DNA from: Beaufortia kweichowensis
Taxonomy: Eukaryota > Chordata > Actinopteri > Cypriniformes > Gastromyzontidae
DNA: 64,000 nt
Assembly (NCBI GenBank): GCA_019155185.1
Contig: CM032802.1
Location: 17,788,472 to 17,852,471 of the forward strand
Direction: 5' to 3'
Shown here: piece by piece, positions 12,201 through 22,960 of the stretch
Numbering within the stretch: the first letter of the stretch is position 1
How the letters are laid out: each line of letters starts with the position of its first letter
Program-made: the position numbers and the translations under genes
Notes under the pieces: generated by a model
Databases searched by the model: none
What the model was told of the DNA's origin: nothing
Seen by the model: the letters and a program-made list of their open reading frames with translations, nothing else

Positions 12201-15200
12201 GCACACGGCTCCCCATCTGACACTTCTACACTAAAGTATATAAAGGTTAATAGCTAAAACAATAATTAATTTATGTAAGATTCAAAACTATTGGCCTATA
12301 TTTGTTTTAAATGTACCTTTAGATGAAAAATAAAATCAAAACCAAAAAATAAAAGTGTCATGAAACCCCGAAGCAAATTTATTTAGATGATAAAATATAA
12401 AAAAAAAAAAACTTGGCACATCCCTTCAAACAGTATACCTCTCGTTCATTTTTTCAATAGGTGGAAATTGGCTATTTTTGCTCTATTTTTGCTCTTTCTA
12501 TTTCTTTCATCCGGTTAAAAAAGGAAAGTTGAAGCAACGTCACAGAGAGTGATGTATATGTGTAACTTCTGATTGGTCATTGGTTCCACATACACGTCTA
12601 CATCACAGCGTTTCTCTGCATATTCATTACAGAGATCTGCTTAAACTCAATAACTGCGCTGTATTTGGCATAAGGTGTTATCACTGTGAATATTTATGTG
12701 ACAGAATCATCAACAACAACTCACTTAAGAGACATGAGCCGTATTTCTGTGTTTGTTCAGTGTTTACACAGTAAAATTGTTTGTATTTTCCTGTGACAAG
12801 AACAGCTAAAGTTTGTGTACCAAGTGTTTTACATATAAAAGTATTCACTTTGTCATTGTGGAATGAAGACATAAATCCCTCGTTCTGACGGCTTTATCCA
12901 GCAATAGTTTAACATCAATATAAATGACTGAAGCATTCAAACAGTGATGATCATTCTGACACAAACACAACACTTTCCTCACCGTAAAAATACCTTCATA
13001 CTGCACACAGCTAATAATAGTGAATGTGTATGATAAAAACAAAACCGCACTAGCCTTTAGCTGACCGGGTGTTGCATTCACCACAAAATAACATGAAGTA
13101 GTGAAAGAACACGTGCTTCTTGCTTATCACGTGCTTGTGAATCATGTGTGCATGGACTCTTTAGACGCGAGAACCAACAATTCATTAAAAAATTCCTCAC
13201 TTGTCATGGAGAGCATGGCTCATAGTTGCTTAGCAACAGGAAATGCAGTGAGAGCGCTGCTCCAGAGCTCATACACACAGGTTGTGTTCCTTTATAAATG
13301 TTGTGTTATTTTAGTTTAACTAAGGCCTGGTCCTGGCTTAACCGATCCAGTCACAAAGAAAGAGATTTAGTGTGATTACTTTCTAAAACAAAGTCATGCT
13401 TTTGTTATTATTTTGACAAAATTACAAGAACATTAGCAACAAGGGTTTTGGAATTACAGATTTTGTCATTTGAATTACAGCTTCTTCCACAAGGATTTTA
13501 TAACAATCACATATACGTTACTAGTTACTTTCAAGGAACATCATTTTCTAATAATGTGTCTTGCCTGTTTCACTCTCCAGCAATTCATGAAACATAACAC
13601 ATCCAAACAGAACGATCACTGTCTCTCCAACTTTGACCTGGCTGAGTACCGTCAGGTTCTGAGCGACCTGGCCATTCAGATCTACCAGCAGCTCATCAAG
13701 TGCATGGAGAACATCCTGCAGCCCATGATTGGTGAGAACGTGCACTTGCGCCGTCTTTCTTTCTTTCCCTCTCTTTCTCCCTCGCGTATGCGGTGTATTT
13801 ATCTCTGTCTTCGACGTTGCAGTCTCCGGCATGCTGGAACACGAAACCATTCAGGGCGTGTCGGGGGTCAAGCCCACGGGTCTCCGTAAGAGGACATCCA
13901 GCATCGCCGACGAGGGCACGTACACGCTGGACTCCATCATCCGTCAGCTCAACACCTTCCACTCCATCATGTGCCAGCACGGGACCGACCCGGAGCTCAT
14001 CAAGCAGGTGGTCAAACAGCAGTTTTACATCATCGGCGCCGTCACGCTCAACAACCTGCTGCTGCGTAAGGACATGTGCTCCTGGAGCAAGGGCATGCAG
14101 ATCAGGTAAGAGCGGATACGTGCCGAGTGATACGGAGCCTCAGGTGTGCTTTTGTGTGCTTGATGAAGGGGGGGTTGCGGAGGAGGGTGATTCTTATGCG
14201 TGAATAAGTGAATATTCGCGTCTTTGCATTGACTTTGTATGTAATCTGCTCGTGTGAATAATTAAATTCGCTTTTGGTGTAAACACGGCATTAGACCTTC
14301 GATGTTAACAAGACTGTTTTAATGCAGAGACAGAAGAAGTGTGCGCTGTCATTGCCGGTCAGTTTGAGTAATGTTGATGTGAAGGCTGTCACGTGGCAAG
14401 ATGAGCAAATATCTGCCTGCGCCTCTAGAGTTTTTTAAAGACTTAAATTACATGAAATATTTAAGAAGCGTTTGTGCCGTTAGTTTAGAGTTAAACTGTG
14501 CATCATGTTCCAGTGTGTCGTGTGTTTGTTCAGGTATAATGTGAGTCAGCTGGAGGAATGGTTGAGAGATAAGAACCTCATGACATGCGGCGCTAAAGAA
14601 ACGCTGGAGCCATTGATTCAGGCCGCACAACTGCTGCAGGTCAAGAAGAAAACTGATGAAGATGCCGAGGCCATCTGCTCCATGTGTAACGCTCTCTCTA
14701 CAGCACAGGTAACACACTCCACTTTTTATAATAAAACTTTGGAAACATGAATGTGAATTATGTTGTGACTAAAAAAATGATATATTCATTTAGAATTTCC
14801 AGAAATGTTTTCTTGTCATTTTATCAGTCCAGAGTTGAGCTTTGCGTGAGCTTTCTTGTCATGGTGGAGGCATGCTTGATTAATAGTTTTGATTATATTT
14901 AGTTTCTTTACTCTACATATGTGCATCGCTGTTCGTCTGTCTTCTAATTTTCGTCCGTGTTGGTAATGTTAATGTCACCATATTACCGTTGGTCATTTAA
15001 CATTTCTATCGTATCAGTTGACAAGTAGTAAATGTTTAGCTACTTGCATCATTCGTTGCTCTTTATCACCTAAAGCGTCGCGCAGGAGCTCGCGCTCGGC
15101 ATCTGTTAACAGTAATTTACTCTTGTCTTGCGCAGATCGCTCTGCATATTACTGTATAATCAAAATACAGCAAGAAGGGTTTGAAATCAGACTGCTTTGT

Positions 15201-16179
15201 ATGCTTTAGAAATTAGACACATTAGGCAATTATGTCATGACTTTTATTAGACATCGCAGGGATCTTAATGGTGGGCACGGCCCTGCGTGTGAAAATGAAT
15301 GTGTGGCGTGAGAGTCTATTGCGTGAGTCTCAAGCTGAATGTGTGACAGCTTGACGTTTCAGTGAAGTGATGGATTGTGTATGTGTACTAGCTTACTCTC
15401 TTCCTCACGCTTTTACACACACACACACACACACTTGCTCATCACGACTGTCTTTCTCTGTTTAGATCGTGAAGGTGTTGAACTTGTACACGCCTGTCAA
15501 TGCGTTTGAAGAACGGGTGTCAGTATTGTTCATAAGAACTATACAGGTATGTGTCAGAAACGCCTCCTCATGCTGTGACATAAATACAATAATACTTTAT
15601 TAATAATAGAATTTTTCTATTATTTAATTATATAAATAGAAAAGTAAGCAATTTTTGCAATCTGATGTTGATATTTGAATGGACACCCAAACAACACATC
15701 CATGAGGCCAAGCAAGATAATAATACACACCAGCTCCATTCTGTCAAACAACAACAACACCACCAATGTTACTCACATATAGAAGCAAATCAAAGTAACC
15801 TCAGTGTCTGTTTTCAGACCGTTAGACGCTCTCTAATGTCTGCCCGCTGGAAAGCCGTTCTCACAGTAACACGGGACCTAACGGATCTCCGACAGAAAGC
15901 CTTTTTATTAGTAATGCGAGTCCAAGCTCTTGTCTGATCATTAGCATTCTTTTTACAGCCGTAATGCTCAGACCTTTTCTTTCTGGGTAATATATCAGCT
16001 TTTACTATCTCTCTTTCTATCTCTTGCTCTCTCTCTCTCCTCCTCCATCACCAGTGTAGACACCCTTTTTGCTAATTGGCTATCAGATCGATATGGTATT
16101 AAGTTGAATCGGTCTGATCCTCTTAGTTTTTTCTCCAATTTACACAATTAAGAGTATGTGCAAACACAAGATTTTTTTC

Positions 16180-16218
<39 letters not shown>

Positions 16219-16528
16219 CAGACATGTAGGAAATATTCACACAATTATTTGTTTGGGTGTTGATTTAGATTTTCAGCAGATATCCCTTACTGCGTCTTTA
16301 AGGACACAAACCATAAAGTTATTTGTAAGAAATGAATAAATCTGGCACAATCTTCATCCTGATTTTCTCCGTCAGACACGTTTACGGGATCGGAAGGAGT
16401 CGCCTCAGCTGCTGATGGACACCAAACTTATCTACCCCGTCACCTTCCCATTTAACCCCTCCTCACTGGCGCTGGAAACCATTCAGATCCCCGGCAGCCT
16501 CAATGTGGGCTTCCTCACTCGCGTGTAG
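87..16528 (+). CDS. myo5a: Myosin Va heavy chain, 3' part (11 exons, C-terminal 529 residues plus stop)
   Basis: Actin-based processive motor that carries melanosomes, ER and vesicles; only the tail half is in the window. The joined exons (87-285, 1232-1297, 2356-2449, 2783-2926, 10669-10823, 10934-11023, 13581-13731, 13823-14105, 14534-14708, 15466-15546, 16376-16528) stay in frame across every GT-AG junction (1 + 1590 nt). They read from the distal coiled coil into the globular cargo-binding (DIL) tail. Stretches such as [34 protein letters not shown] and [16 protein letters not shown] match vertebrate myosin Va as I remember it. Myosin Vb is a worse fit: for example, this protein has [12 protein letters not shown] where I recall Vb having VSAMLENESIQG. 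The motor, IQ motifs and proximal coiled coil must lie upstream of position 1. Whether this is the aa or ab teleost duplicate cannot be told here. No frameshift or stop was seen, so the gene looks functional. Confidence 0.95.
286..2355 (+). other. myo5a introns, no further feature seen
   Basis: Two introns flank the exon-F-like exon (286-1231 and 1298-2355). They are AT-rich with small TG runs. No mobile element with recognisable ends and no other coding exon was found. Confidence 0.6.
1232..1297 (+). CDS. myo5a: myo5a exon-F-like alternative exon (22 codons)
   Basis: Acceptor ttcacag and a strong donor GTATGT at 1298, both phase 0, so it can be skipped without changing frame. It encodes [20 protein letters not shown] plus MV. 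It corresponds to mammalian MYO5A exon F, the melanocyte-type exon that helps recruit melanophilin/Rab27a to melanosomes. From memory the mammalian exon has 25 residues and begins with three more (YFE); these are absent here. Confidence 0.85.
2356..2449 (+). CDS. myo5a: myo5a exon, coiled coil
   Basis: Acceptor cttacag and donor GTACAT at 2450; starts phase 0 and ends with one base of a split Gly codon. It encodes [20 protein letters not shown] then [11 protein letters not shown], the strongly conserved last coiled-coil stretch before the globular tail. Confidence 0.93.
2783..2926 (+). CDS. myo5a: myo5a exon, linker into globular tail
   Basis: Acceptor ttatag and donor GTAATG at 2927. It encodes [20 protein letters not shown] followed by [20 protein letters not shown] and KLVKNLIL, the beginning of the cargo-binding domain. 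The next exon is 7.7 kb away because the intron is filled with nested retroelements. Confidence 0.94.
3578..6795 (-). mobile_element. L2-clade LINE inserted antisense in the RTE element
   Basis: Read on the minus strand, an endonuclease plus RT polyprotein is split into several frames. 6788-6081 carries [14 protein letters not shown] and SGRGGGLAV. 5918-4914 carries GDFNIHV and SDHMPVLF, an AP-endonuclease signature. 4863-4561 carries [12 protein letters not shown] and [11 protein letters not shown]. 4548-3997 carries [17 protein letters not shown] and [10 protein letters not shown]. 4000-3531 carries [20 protein letters not shown] and [10 protein letters not shown]. Nearly full length for ORF2, but the 3' end after LWNSLP and the 3' UTR are missing. 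At least five frameshifts or stops, so inactive. Confidence 0.85.
7639..8034 (+). pseudogene. RTE reverse transcriptase fragment, N-terminal RT motifs
   Basis: The reading frame gives [16 protein letters not shown], then [20 protein letters not shown] and [18 protein letters not shown], which are the early RT blocks of RTE elements. A frameshift ends it just before the expected DLEKAYDRV block; that block is read in another frame at about 8028-8055 and is broken there by the 8056-9559 insertion. Confidence 0.8.
8056..9559 (+). mobile_element. Candidate solo LTR (about 1.5 kb) inside the RTE element
   Basis: The block begins TGTGGCGA and ends CACTACA. It separates RTE sequence that is contiguous in the family (gcatatgacaggg before it, gccgagagaggagc after it). 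Flanking 4-mers are gttc (8052-8055) and gtgc (9560-9563), a target duplication with one change. There is no coding content; a TATA-like and AATAAA-containing stretch lies near 9020-9075. No second copy or internal region is present, so a solo LTR is the simplest reading, but the retroelement family is unknown and the strand is a convention. Confidence 0.55.
9560..10440 (+). pseudogene. RTE reverse transcriptase fragment, catalytic and C-terminal part
   Basis: It continues exactly where the upstream fragment stops: PREELWYCM, then [36 protein letters not shown] and FADDIVIC. After frameshifts near 9870 and 10045 it reads [20 protein letters not shown] and [18 protein letters not shown]. The YxDD-type motif is present as FADD. 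No intact frame covers it, so it is a remnant. Confidence 0.8.
10669..10823 (+). CDS. myo5a: myo5a exon, globular tail
   Basis: Acceptor atttcag and donor GTATCA at 10824. It completes the split Glu codon and encodes [40 protein letters not shown] and [12 protein letters not shown]. The phase agrees with the exon on the far side of the transposon-filled intron, which confirms the pairing. Confidence 0.95.
10934..11023 (+). CDS. myo5a: myo5a exon, globular tail
   Basis: Acceptor gtacag and donor GTGAGT at 11024; phase 0 at both ends; 30 codons. It encodes [20 protein letters not shown] then [10 protein letters not shown]. The preceding intron is only 110 bp. Confidence 0.95.
11378..11543. mobile_element. 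hAT-type miniature inverted-repeat element
   Basis: Inverted termini: left gtggccaagctcggtcctgg and right the complement of gtgtccaaacttagtcctgg. They are flanked by an exact 8-bp duplication ACACTAAG at 11370-11377 and 11544-11551. An 8-bp duplication plus this terminal sequence is characteristic of hAT elements. About 166 bp and non-coding, so non-autonomous. It lies in the myo5a intron between exons 10934-11023 and 13581-13731. Confidence 0.8.
11552..11775. repeat. Interspersed repeat (fish 'tttacacctggtattaag' type)
   Basis: Starts ggccctgtttacacctggta and contains gtgttttggtcga and ggtgtaaacggggtg, wording I recognise from dispersed cyprinid repeats. It abuts the hAT element. Ends and class were not determined. 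Confidence 0.45.
11966..12065 (+). repeat. LINE/SINE-tail repeat
   Basis: ttcaatttatttgtatagcg followed by caaagcagctttacag is a very common fish retroelement 3'-tail sequence. Truncated copy in a myo5a intron. A similar block recurs at 50636-50720. Confidence 0.5.
13581..13731 (+). CDS. myo5a: myo5a exon, DIL domain start
   Basis: Acceptor tctccag and donor GTGAGA at 13732. It encodes [40 protein letters not shown] and [10 protein letters not shown]. The first residue is Gln where I recall Gly in mammals. The 2.56-kb intron before it carries a hAT miniature element and other repeats. Confidence 0.95.
13823..14105 (+). CDS. myo5a: myo5a exon, DIL domain core
   Basis: Acceptor gttgcag and donor GTAAGA at 14106; the intron before it is only 91 bp. 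It encodes [40 protein letters not shown], then a helix-rich run ending [14 protein letters not shown]. The RKRTSS segment contains the conserved tail serine known in mammals as a CaMKII site (family knowledge, not shown here). Confidence 0.95.
14534..14708 (+). CDS. myo5a: myo5a exon, DIL domain
   Basis: Acceptor gttcag and donor GTAACA at 14709. It encodes [40 protein letters not shown] and [18 protein letters not shown], highly conserved in class V myosin tails. Confidence 0.95.
15466..15546 (+). CDS. myo5a: myo5a exon, DIL domain
   Basis: Acceptor gtttag and donor GTATGT at 15547; phase 0 on both sides; 27 codons. It encodes [20 protein letters not shown] then LFIRTIQ. A short CA repeat lies just upstream (about 15415-15433). 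Confidence 0.94.
16183..16215. repeat. (CA)n microsatellite
   Basis: Simple CA dinucleotide run in the last myo5a intron. Confidence 0.95.
16376..16528 (+). CDS. myo5a: myo5a terminal coding exon
   Basis: Acceptor ccgtcag; stop TAG at 16526-16528. It encodes [40 protein letters not shown] and [10 protein letters not shown]. The protein ends at the usual myosin V C terminus. Confidence 0.95.
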   Translation, partial: TRLRDRKESPQLLMDTKLIYPVTFPFNPSSLALETIQIPGSLNVGFLTRV

Positions 16529-17180
16529 ATCCGCTGATCACCTCGCCTCATCCTATCGCAGGACAGGAGCCAAAATATGAAAAAACACGTTAATAAACCA
16601 CACATTCAACGGGAATGCAGATCAGATCTTGCCATCTTTCAACCCAAAAAAACAAAAGAAAGAAATGAGAATTTGTAAATGGGATAAAACCGTTTTTTTT
16701 TTTTTGCAGCATTGTGACATTATTCTCATTACATGTCATGTAAGCAGTCCCTCCTGTATTGTTTTTTGTTTCATGTTTATATTGTATTTATGAGTAGTTG
16801 TGCTGCTTGAATTTTGCTGAATATGCCATAATCATGGCTTACTGTAAAACCTTATTGAGAAACATGACATTCAGTAATAAATCTGGATGTATTACAGTGA
16901 TGATAATAGTAAATTCAAGTCAAGATAACAACACAAATATGTCTGTTAGAGCACCGTCACAACCAGAATACTGTCACCTTAGATAAATATCTATAATTAT
17001 GTATGATGGTAAGATATTTTATTTAATGCTTTGTCTGAAATGCAAACATGAATATCCAGTTGCAGAACCTGTTTTAGTCCTCTTTATCACATATAGCAGC
17101 AAAAGGCCTTTCAGCTCAGCCGACTTCATTATCGTAGATGTTTATTTGTTAGAAGTGTGTATTAGCTATAATAAAAATCC
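16529..17180 (+). other. myo5a 3' untranslated region (extent uncertain)
   Basis: AT-rich, no coding signal. AATAAA hexamers occur at 16592-16597 and 16876-16881, either of which could serve as a poly(A) signal. The true end is not visible; mammalian myosin Va 3' UTRs are long, so the transcript may extend further. Confidence 0.55.
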
Positions 17181-17208
17181 TCGTGTCTGGCGTAACTAAC
17201 AGACGGCA

Positions 17209-17416
17209 ATGCTGCCGCAGAGCTTTTCTCTTCTTCGTGAGCTTCCGCCTCTTCCTCGTCTTGATCTTCAGAAGCCATTTTCAAAACGACAGTACGATCC
17301 AGACCTGGGACAATGGGGGTGGGGTGCATCTCTTGGAGACGTTAAATATGACCAGGACAGGTTCACACTGAATAATATCCCCAAAGAACATATGAAGAAA
17401 TCCCAAACCATGGACT
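17209..17416 (+). CDS. Unassigned candidate coding exon (about 69 codons)
   Basis: An ATG at 17209 opens a frame reading MLPQSFSLLRELPPLPRLDL, QKPFSKRQYDPDLGQWGWGA and SLGDVKYDQDRFTLNNIPKE. A donor-like GTAAGA follows at 17417, and the frame stops directly beyond it. The composition (WGWG, balanced charge, a KR pair) looks more like protein than the surrounding AT-rich sequence. It is about 0.7 kb past the myo5a stop on the same strand. I do not recognise the family and see no second exon nearby. It could be a first exon of an unknown gene, a pseudogene piece or chance. Confidence 0.3.
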
Positions 17417-17424
17417 GTCAGTAA

Positions 17425-19000
17425 GACTGCAAGAGGTTTATCAAAAATCTGCTATTATTTATTTCAGTATTATATCATTTTAACAGTTACGAACAGACTT
17501 CATATATGTGATACAGGGTTTAGGATCAGGTAAACAGGAATGCTAAACACCCATCACAAGTTTATACTTTCTGCTGTGTACAGCATTTCAGCTTTAAAAT
17601 CCTCCACACTAGTTCTGTGTGTTATTGGCCATTAACTCACGGCACTTTGCTGGGATCTGATCATGCCATGCCTTACTGTACTGTACTTACAGTCTTTGCT
17701 GTATCACGCATCTGTTTATTTGTGTGTGTTTGTATGCATTACACTGCAAAAAACAATCACAATCACTTTTTGTCTAGTTTTCATGTTAAATATATTTTAG
17801 GCAACATGTACACAAGAAGCAAACATGTGTATAATAACCTCATTCTCATTGGCACACACAACTTTCTTCTCTAGTAAATTCACATAGTTTAGGGATGTTT
17901 GGTGATGTTGGGGTGGGTCACGCAATACAGGTTTTATTTTCTTTAAGCAAAGAAAACAAGAAAAGAAAATATGAAAAGTACGTTTTTGCAGTGTATATAT
18001 TGAGATCACGTAAGAGTTAGAGCTCTAGAGTCTTAAATCAAATGATCACTAGCAAGAATCATTCATGAGTTTGTTTTATGATCATGGGACCATTGTGCGG
18101 TTAATGTTTCAATTGCAATCTGCTAAAGCATTTCCCTCCAGACTGAAGATTTTCTTTACAATGTCATATTTAAGCCTTACCTCTGAAGGGATGACAACGT
18201 GTAACTATAACAGTATGAGTTTATTCTGCTGTGTGTTCTGTTATATTGTTCTGTTTTTACTTGTAAAATATAAACCTGTATGTTTAAACAGATTTAATCC
18301 CTACAGAAATGAAACTTTAGAAATGTCAATTTTACATGTTCATTGGACACATTCTTCTACATTACATCCTGCTGTCTTCAAAAACCTTTGAATGATTATA
18401 ACAACCTTCTTGTCACCAACAGCCCTGCTCACACCTCCTCAACTGATCTCTGTCTTTTTCTGTAACTTCGGTTTGTGATCGGTTTGTCATACTGTATATC
18501 ATACGCACTTCATGGATTACGGCAGCTGGTCTAAAGTCTGATGCTCACTGATCAGACTGGTCTCTCATGCTTGTATAAAAGCGCACCTTATACATGCATT
18601 GTTAGTTACTGTAGTAATGCAGATTAGCATAACATGTCATGCTTATGGTTCATGATTTAGTGAGTTAAGGTCTCGGGGAGGGGTGACTATTAAATGATCA
18701 GAGTGTCTGTAGTTACTGTAGCTATAAGTATTTTATGTGTTCATTGATGCAATTTTATGGAGTGATATGCTAATCTCAATACCTGTTCAGGTCAAATAAA
18801 TGCATTTAGCACTATATAAAAGCATGTGTGTATGTATTATACCACAATATAAATGTTGTTGTCATAAAATGATTTTATATGGTACAACATAGATTTGATA
18901 GTATCACTTGAACGCTTATGGAAAACATTTAACCGTGATGTCTTCCATTTGGACAAACAGACCCACATTAAATGGAAGTCGAACTTATAGTTTAGTCACG
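17425..19000. other. Intergenic, nothing recognised
   Basis: AT-rich sequence with short open frames only; no splice-supported exon, RNA gene or mobile element could be defined. Confidence 0.5.
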
Positions 19001-19004
19001 TAGA

Positions 19005-19145
19005 CTACACATGCAGAATGCTGATAAACCCATTCCTGCATCCATGACCTCAAGACTAGATTTTTGTAATGCTTTACTGGGTGGATATACCGCAGGCTGT
19101 ATAAATAGGATCCAGTTTCTCCAAAATAAAGAAGATAATATTTCA
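19005..19145 (+). pseudogene. L2-type LINE fragment (C-terminal RT region)
   Basis: Reads ASMTSRLDFCNALLGGYTAG followed by IQFLQN, the SRLDYCNALLGG / LVQNAA block found near the end of L2 ORF2. It is severely truncated and decayed after about 19145. Opposite in orientation to the L2 copy that starts 0.4 kb downstream. Confidence 0.6.
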
Positions 19146-19529
19146 AACAATATAAAAACACAAAAAGCTGTTGAAGAAAACTGTTATGAATTTATTGCAC
19201 AAAAGAAAATCTTCTTCTTATAACAGGCCCAAGATAGGACAGCCTGGGGCCTTCTGGGTTATTGCATTAAAAACCTGTACCAAGCAGACAAATTTTTGTT
19301 CCTGAGAGAATAGAAAGGTAAGCTTTCCAGTCGGAGACGGGCAGCGATACCATCCACTAGACTATTTAGGAAGACTAGGCCAACAAAAGTCACTGCACAA
19401 AGACTGCCCTCTGAATGGATGCGCTTACTCCAGTTTCCTGGAACGATTAAGAGGGATTGGTAATCAATTCAATGTGGTGCTTGAACTTTAATGTGTTCAG
19501 AACATTTGTAAATGTACTTCAACTTTACT

Positions 19530-22500
19530 TCAACTTTATTCATTTATATAGCACATTTTACTGCAATTTCAATTGCCCAAAGTGCTTCACAATATCACGT
19601 AAAGACATAAAGCAATATATAACAAACCAATTAATACAAAGGAATTTAAAATAGATAAAAACAAAGGCGAGACAGATGAAAGATTAAAAAAAAAGAAAAA
19701 AAATATATATATAAAAGCATCAAGAAACTATCTCTAAACATGGTCTATTCTCAACGAATGCTAAATTAAAAAGATTTAAACTTAAAACCTTCTAAAGTTG
19801 AAGCCTGCCGAATCTGCAAAGGGAGGCTGTTCCACAGTTTTGGGGCGATGACCATGAAAGCTCTATCGCCCCTAGATTTTTTTGAGGAGCGGGGAACTGC
19901 CAAAAGAAGTTTATTTTCTGATCTCAGAGACCTGACTGGAGTATGGTCCTTTAAGAGGTTGGGGCGATGTTGTGAAAAGCTTTAAAAACCATTAATAAAA
20001 TTTTTAAATCAATTCTATACTGGACTGGAAGCAAGTGAAGAGTAGATAATACTGGAGTTATGTGTTCTCTAATTTTTGTGCCCGTTAAAAATCTGGCTGC
20101 CGCATTCTGCACTAATTGCAGAAGAGATAGATTGTGTTTACTTATCCCAACATACAGAGAGTTGCAATAGTCTAGTCTTGAGGTGATAAATGCATGCACT
20201 ATGACTTGTAGGTCTTTAGTATTAAGGAAGGGTTTCAGCCTGTAGATCAGTCTAAATTGATAAAAACTATTCTTTACTACTGACTTAATCTGGTTGTCAA
20301 AACTGAGGGAAGAGTCAATGATAACACCCAGATTACTAACAGTATTTTTTATAGGTATATCCAGAGGGGCAATAGCACTAGACATAGCTTCCTTAAGATG
20401 CGATGGTCCAAAGATAATTATCTCACATTTTTTCTCATTTAACTGAAGAAAATTGTGCGATAACCAGATTTTGACTTCATCCAGGCAGAGTACTAAAGGC
20501 TGTAGCGAATTCAAATTTCCAACTTTAAAAGGCAAATATAGTTGAGTGTCGTCGGCATACATGTGATAAGAGATGTCATGACGACGGCAAATTGAGCCAA
20601 GAGGGCTCATGTACAAAGAAAATAGGATGGGCCCCAAAATAGAACCATGAGGAAGACCATATTTTAAAGATGCCGGCGAAGAAGAATTATTTGCAAAATT
20701 CACAAAGAATGTTCTTTGCAAATATGACTTAAACCATTTTAAAGCAGTCCCCTTAATACCTACTTCATCCTCCAAGCGTTTTAAAAGAATTGAATAATCT
20801 ACTGTGTCGAAAGCGGCACAGAGATCCAGCATTATTAAAACAACCCCCAACCCAGTGTCGACTGACATCAGTAGATCATTTACTACTTTAACTAACGTAG
20901 TCTCTGTACTGTGGCCAGCTCTAAAACCAGATTGGAAGTTATCTAAAATGTCATTTTCAATTAAAAAAGGAGTAATTTGAGAAAAAAACAACTTTTTCCA
21001 ATACTTTTGTGAGACATGGTAATTTGGAAATTGGTCGATGATTATTCAGCTCTGTAGGATTACAGCCAGGTTTTTTGAGTAACGGTGAGACCACTGCTTG
21101 CTTAAGACAGGGAGGCACCACTCCATTTCTCAGAGAGCTGTTTACAATATATAGAATACTAGGGCCCAAGATAACAAAAAGATCTTTTAGAAAGTGAGGA
21201 GGTATCTACGGGAGTATATGATAGTTTCATGTGTCTAATAATATCCTCCAGAGCTGGAAGAGAGACTGGGTCAAAATGATCAAATGTACAGGAGTTTGGG
21301 GTGAAAACTGCTAGAACACAACATGAAGGTGTGATATCTTCTCTGATTAATTCAATCTTCCTTTGGAAAAAAGTAAAAAAATCCTCACAAGTGTAAAGAG
21401 AGGAATCAGTAGAGGTAGCTATAGATGGATTAAGTACTGAATTTATTGTACTAAACAAAGTTTTGGGGCAGTGAAGAGATCTATTTATTAACTCTGAAAC
21501 ATATTTAGTTCTAGCAGCTTTAACAGCATACTGATATTTCTTAAGGGATACCTGTAATATTTCAAAATAAGTCTGTAATTTATCATTCTTCCATCTACGT
21601 TCAGTTTGTCTGCAAACCTGTCTAAGAGCCCTTGTATCATCATTAAACCAAGGCTGAGGCAAAGATTTAGGCTTTTTCTTCTTAATTGGGGCGATATCGT
21701 TTATGATGTCCAAGCAGAGTGAATTAAAAGTAACAGTCAATTCATCCGTGTCCATCAGAGGTCCAGCAGTTTCTAATAACGATGGAATAGGGCTATTTGC
21801 ATACGCCTCGGCAAAATGATTTGCCGTTGACTCAGTCATCGAACGAAAGTAGACATCTGTAAATGATCTCTTTGATGGGGCAATGGCTAGATCAAATCTA
21901 AAAAAGACTGGTCTATGGTCCGATATGAAATTATCCTCTGTAGCCACATCCTTAATAGGTAATCCCATGGATAAAACCAGATCGAGAGTATGCCCATGAC
22001 TGTGTGTGGTATCAAGAACAAATTGTGTTAAATTAAAAGAGTCAATGAGATCAGAGAACTGCTGACCGAGAGGGTTTGACGAGCAGCACAGATGAATATT
22101 AAAATCCCCAACAATTAAGAGGTTGTCCGTAATAGGTACAATGTGTGAGAGAAAATCTGTGAAGTCCTGAGTGAAGTCCTTGTTATATTTAGGAGGACGA
22201 TAAATGAGAGCGCAGTAGAGAGTCTGTACCAGGTTTAGTTTGAACAGCTGTACCTCAAAGGAAGACTATTCCCCTGCTGATGCAACAGAACATTTAAAAT
22301 GGTCTTTAAACAGCGTGGCCACCCCCCCACCTCGACCAGACAGTCTCGGGGAGTTTAAAACATTATAGTTCACAGGTAACAACTCTGTAAGAAAACAGCT
22401 GTCCGACCGTTCAAGCCATGTCTCAGTTAAAAACAGGAAATCCAAGTCTTTAGTCTTTATTACATAGCGATGAGCCGATGGTTCATTCAGCTTATGAGGC

Positions 22501-22960
22501 TTGACCCACACACGCCGAGTAGTGGCCAAAGGCTGTACAGGATAGACCGGCCGAAGCCACGACCAAACAAACCGAGCGTCATTCGCCCGGTTTGCCCGTT
22601 TATTTTTTGTAGTTCTCGCCAACCAGCCCCCACGTTTTCCTTGTCGTTTATGACGCCTCTTTTTGGAGAAGGAGCCACGATAACTGCGGCAGATCTCCGG
22701 CAGAATATGCAGCAGGTGATTGGGGAGGTTTTGACATCATTTGTAAAATACCAGTCTTCAGAAGTAATTGAGGTTTTGATTTCCAGTAGTTTCAAGCGAT
22801 CATAGCTCAATACAGATGAGGTAACAGGTGTAAACAACATCATAAAAATCAGACAAACATAAACAATCTCTAAAATGCTCAGGACCCGACGGCTTGCCGT
22901 GCAACATGCTGGCGCCATAACGGGCGGGGTGCAACGTCCAGGTCTGCTGCATTGGTGACA
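19530..22960 (-). mobile_element. L2-clade LINE, nearly full length, antisense
   Basis: The minus strand carries endonuclease pieces (22622-22266: FLTETWLERSD, SGRGGGVAT; about 22100: GDFNIH; 21968-21159: SDHRPVFF). A linker follows, then one long RT frame (20991-19951, 346 codons) with [31 protein letters not shown] and [12 protein letters not shown]. The 3' end is read at 19530-19600 as the complement of tttattcatttatatagcac, the usual retroelement tail. An upstream frame (23014-22487) may include the 5' leader. RT is better preserved than in the other copies, but the endonuclease-RT polyprotein is broken at about 21165 and 22260. Confidence 0.85.
19951..20991 (-). pseudogene. L2 reverse transcriptase, long uninterrupted frame
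   Basis: 346 codons without a stop. They cover the RT fingers/palm: DNFQSGFRAGHSTETTLVK, MLDLCAAFDTVDYS, PHGSILGPILFSLYMSPLG, the catalytic [11 protein letters not shown], then LSHNFLQLNEKKCEIIIFGP and the C-terminal [15 protein letters not shown] block. The Gln of the usual VPQGS motif is replaced (LPHGS). The preceding 70-codon frame (21169-20957) holds the earlier RT part, one frameshift away. Confidence 0.85.

Noticed and set aside
87..16528. Assignment as myosin Vb or Vc
   Set aside because: Key stretches ([39 protein letters not shown]) fit Va better than my recollection of Vb/Vc, and an exon-F-like cassette is present.
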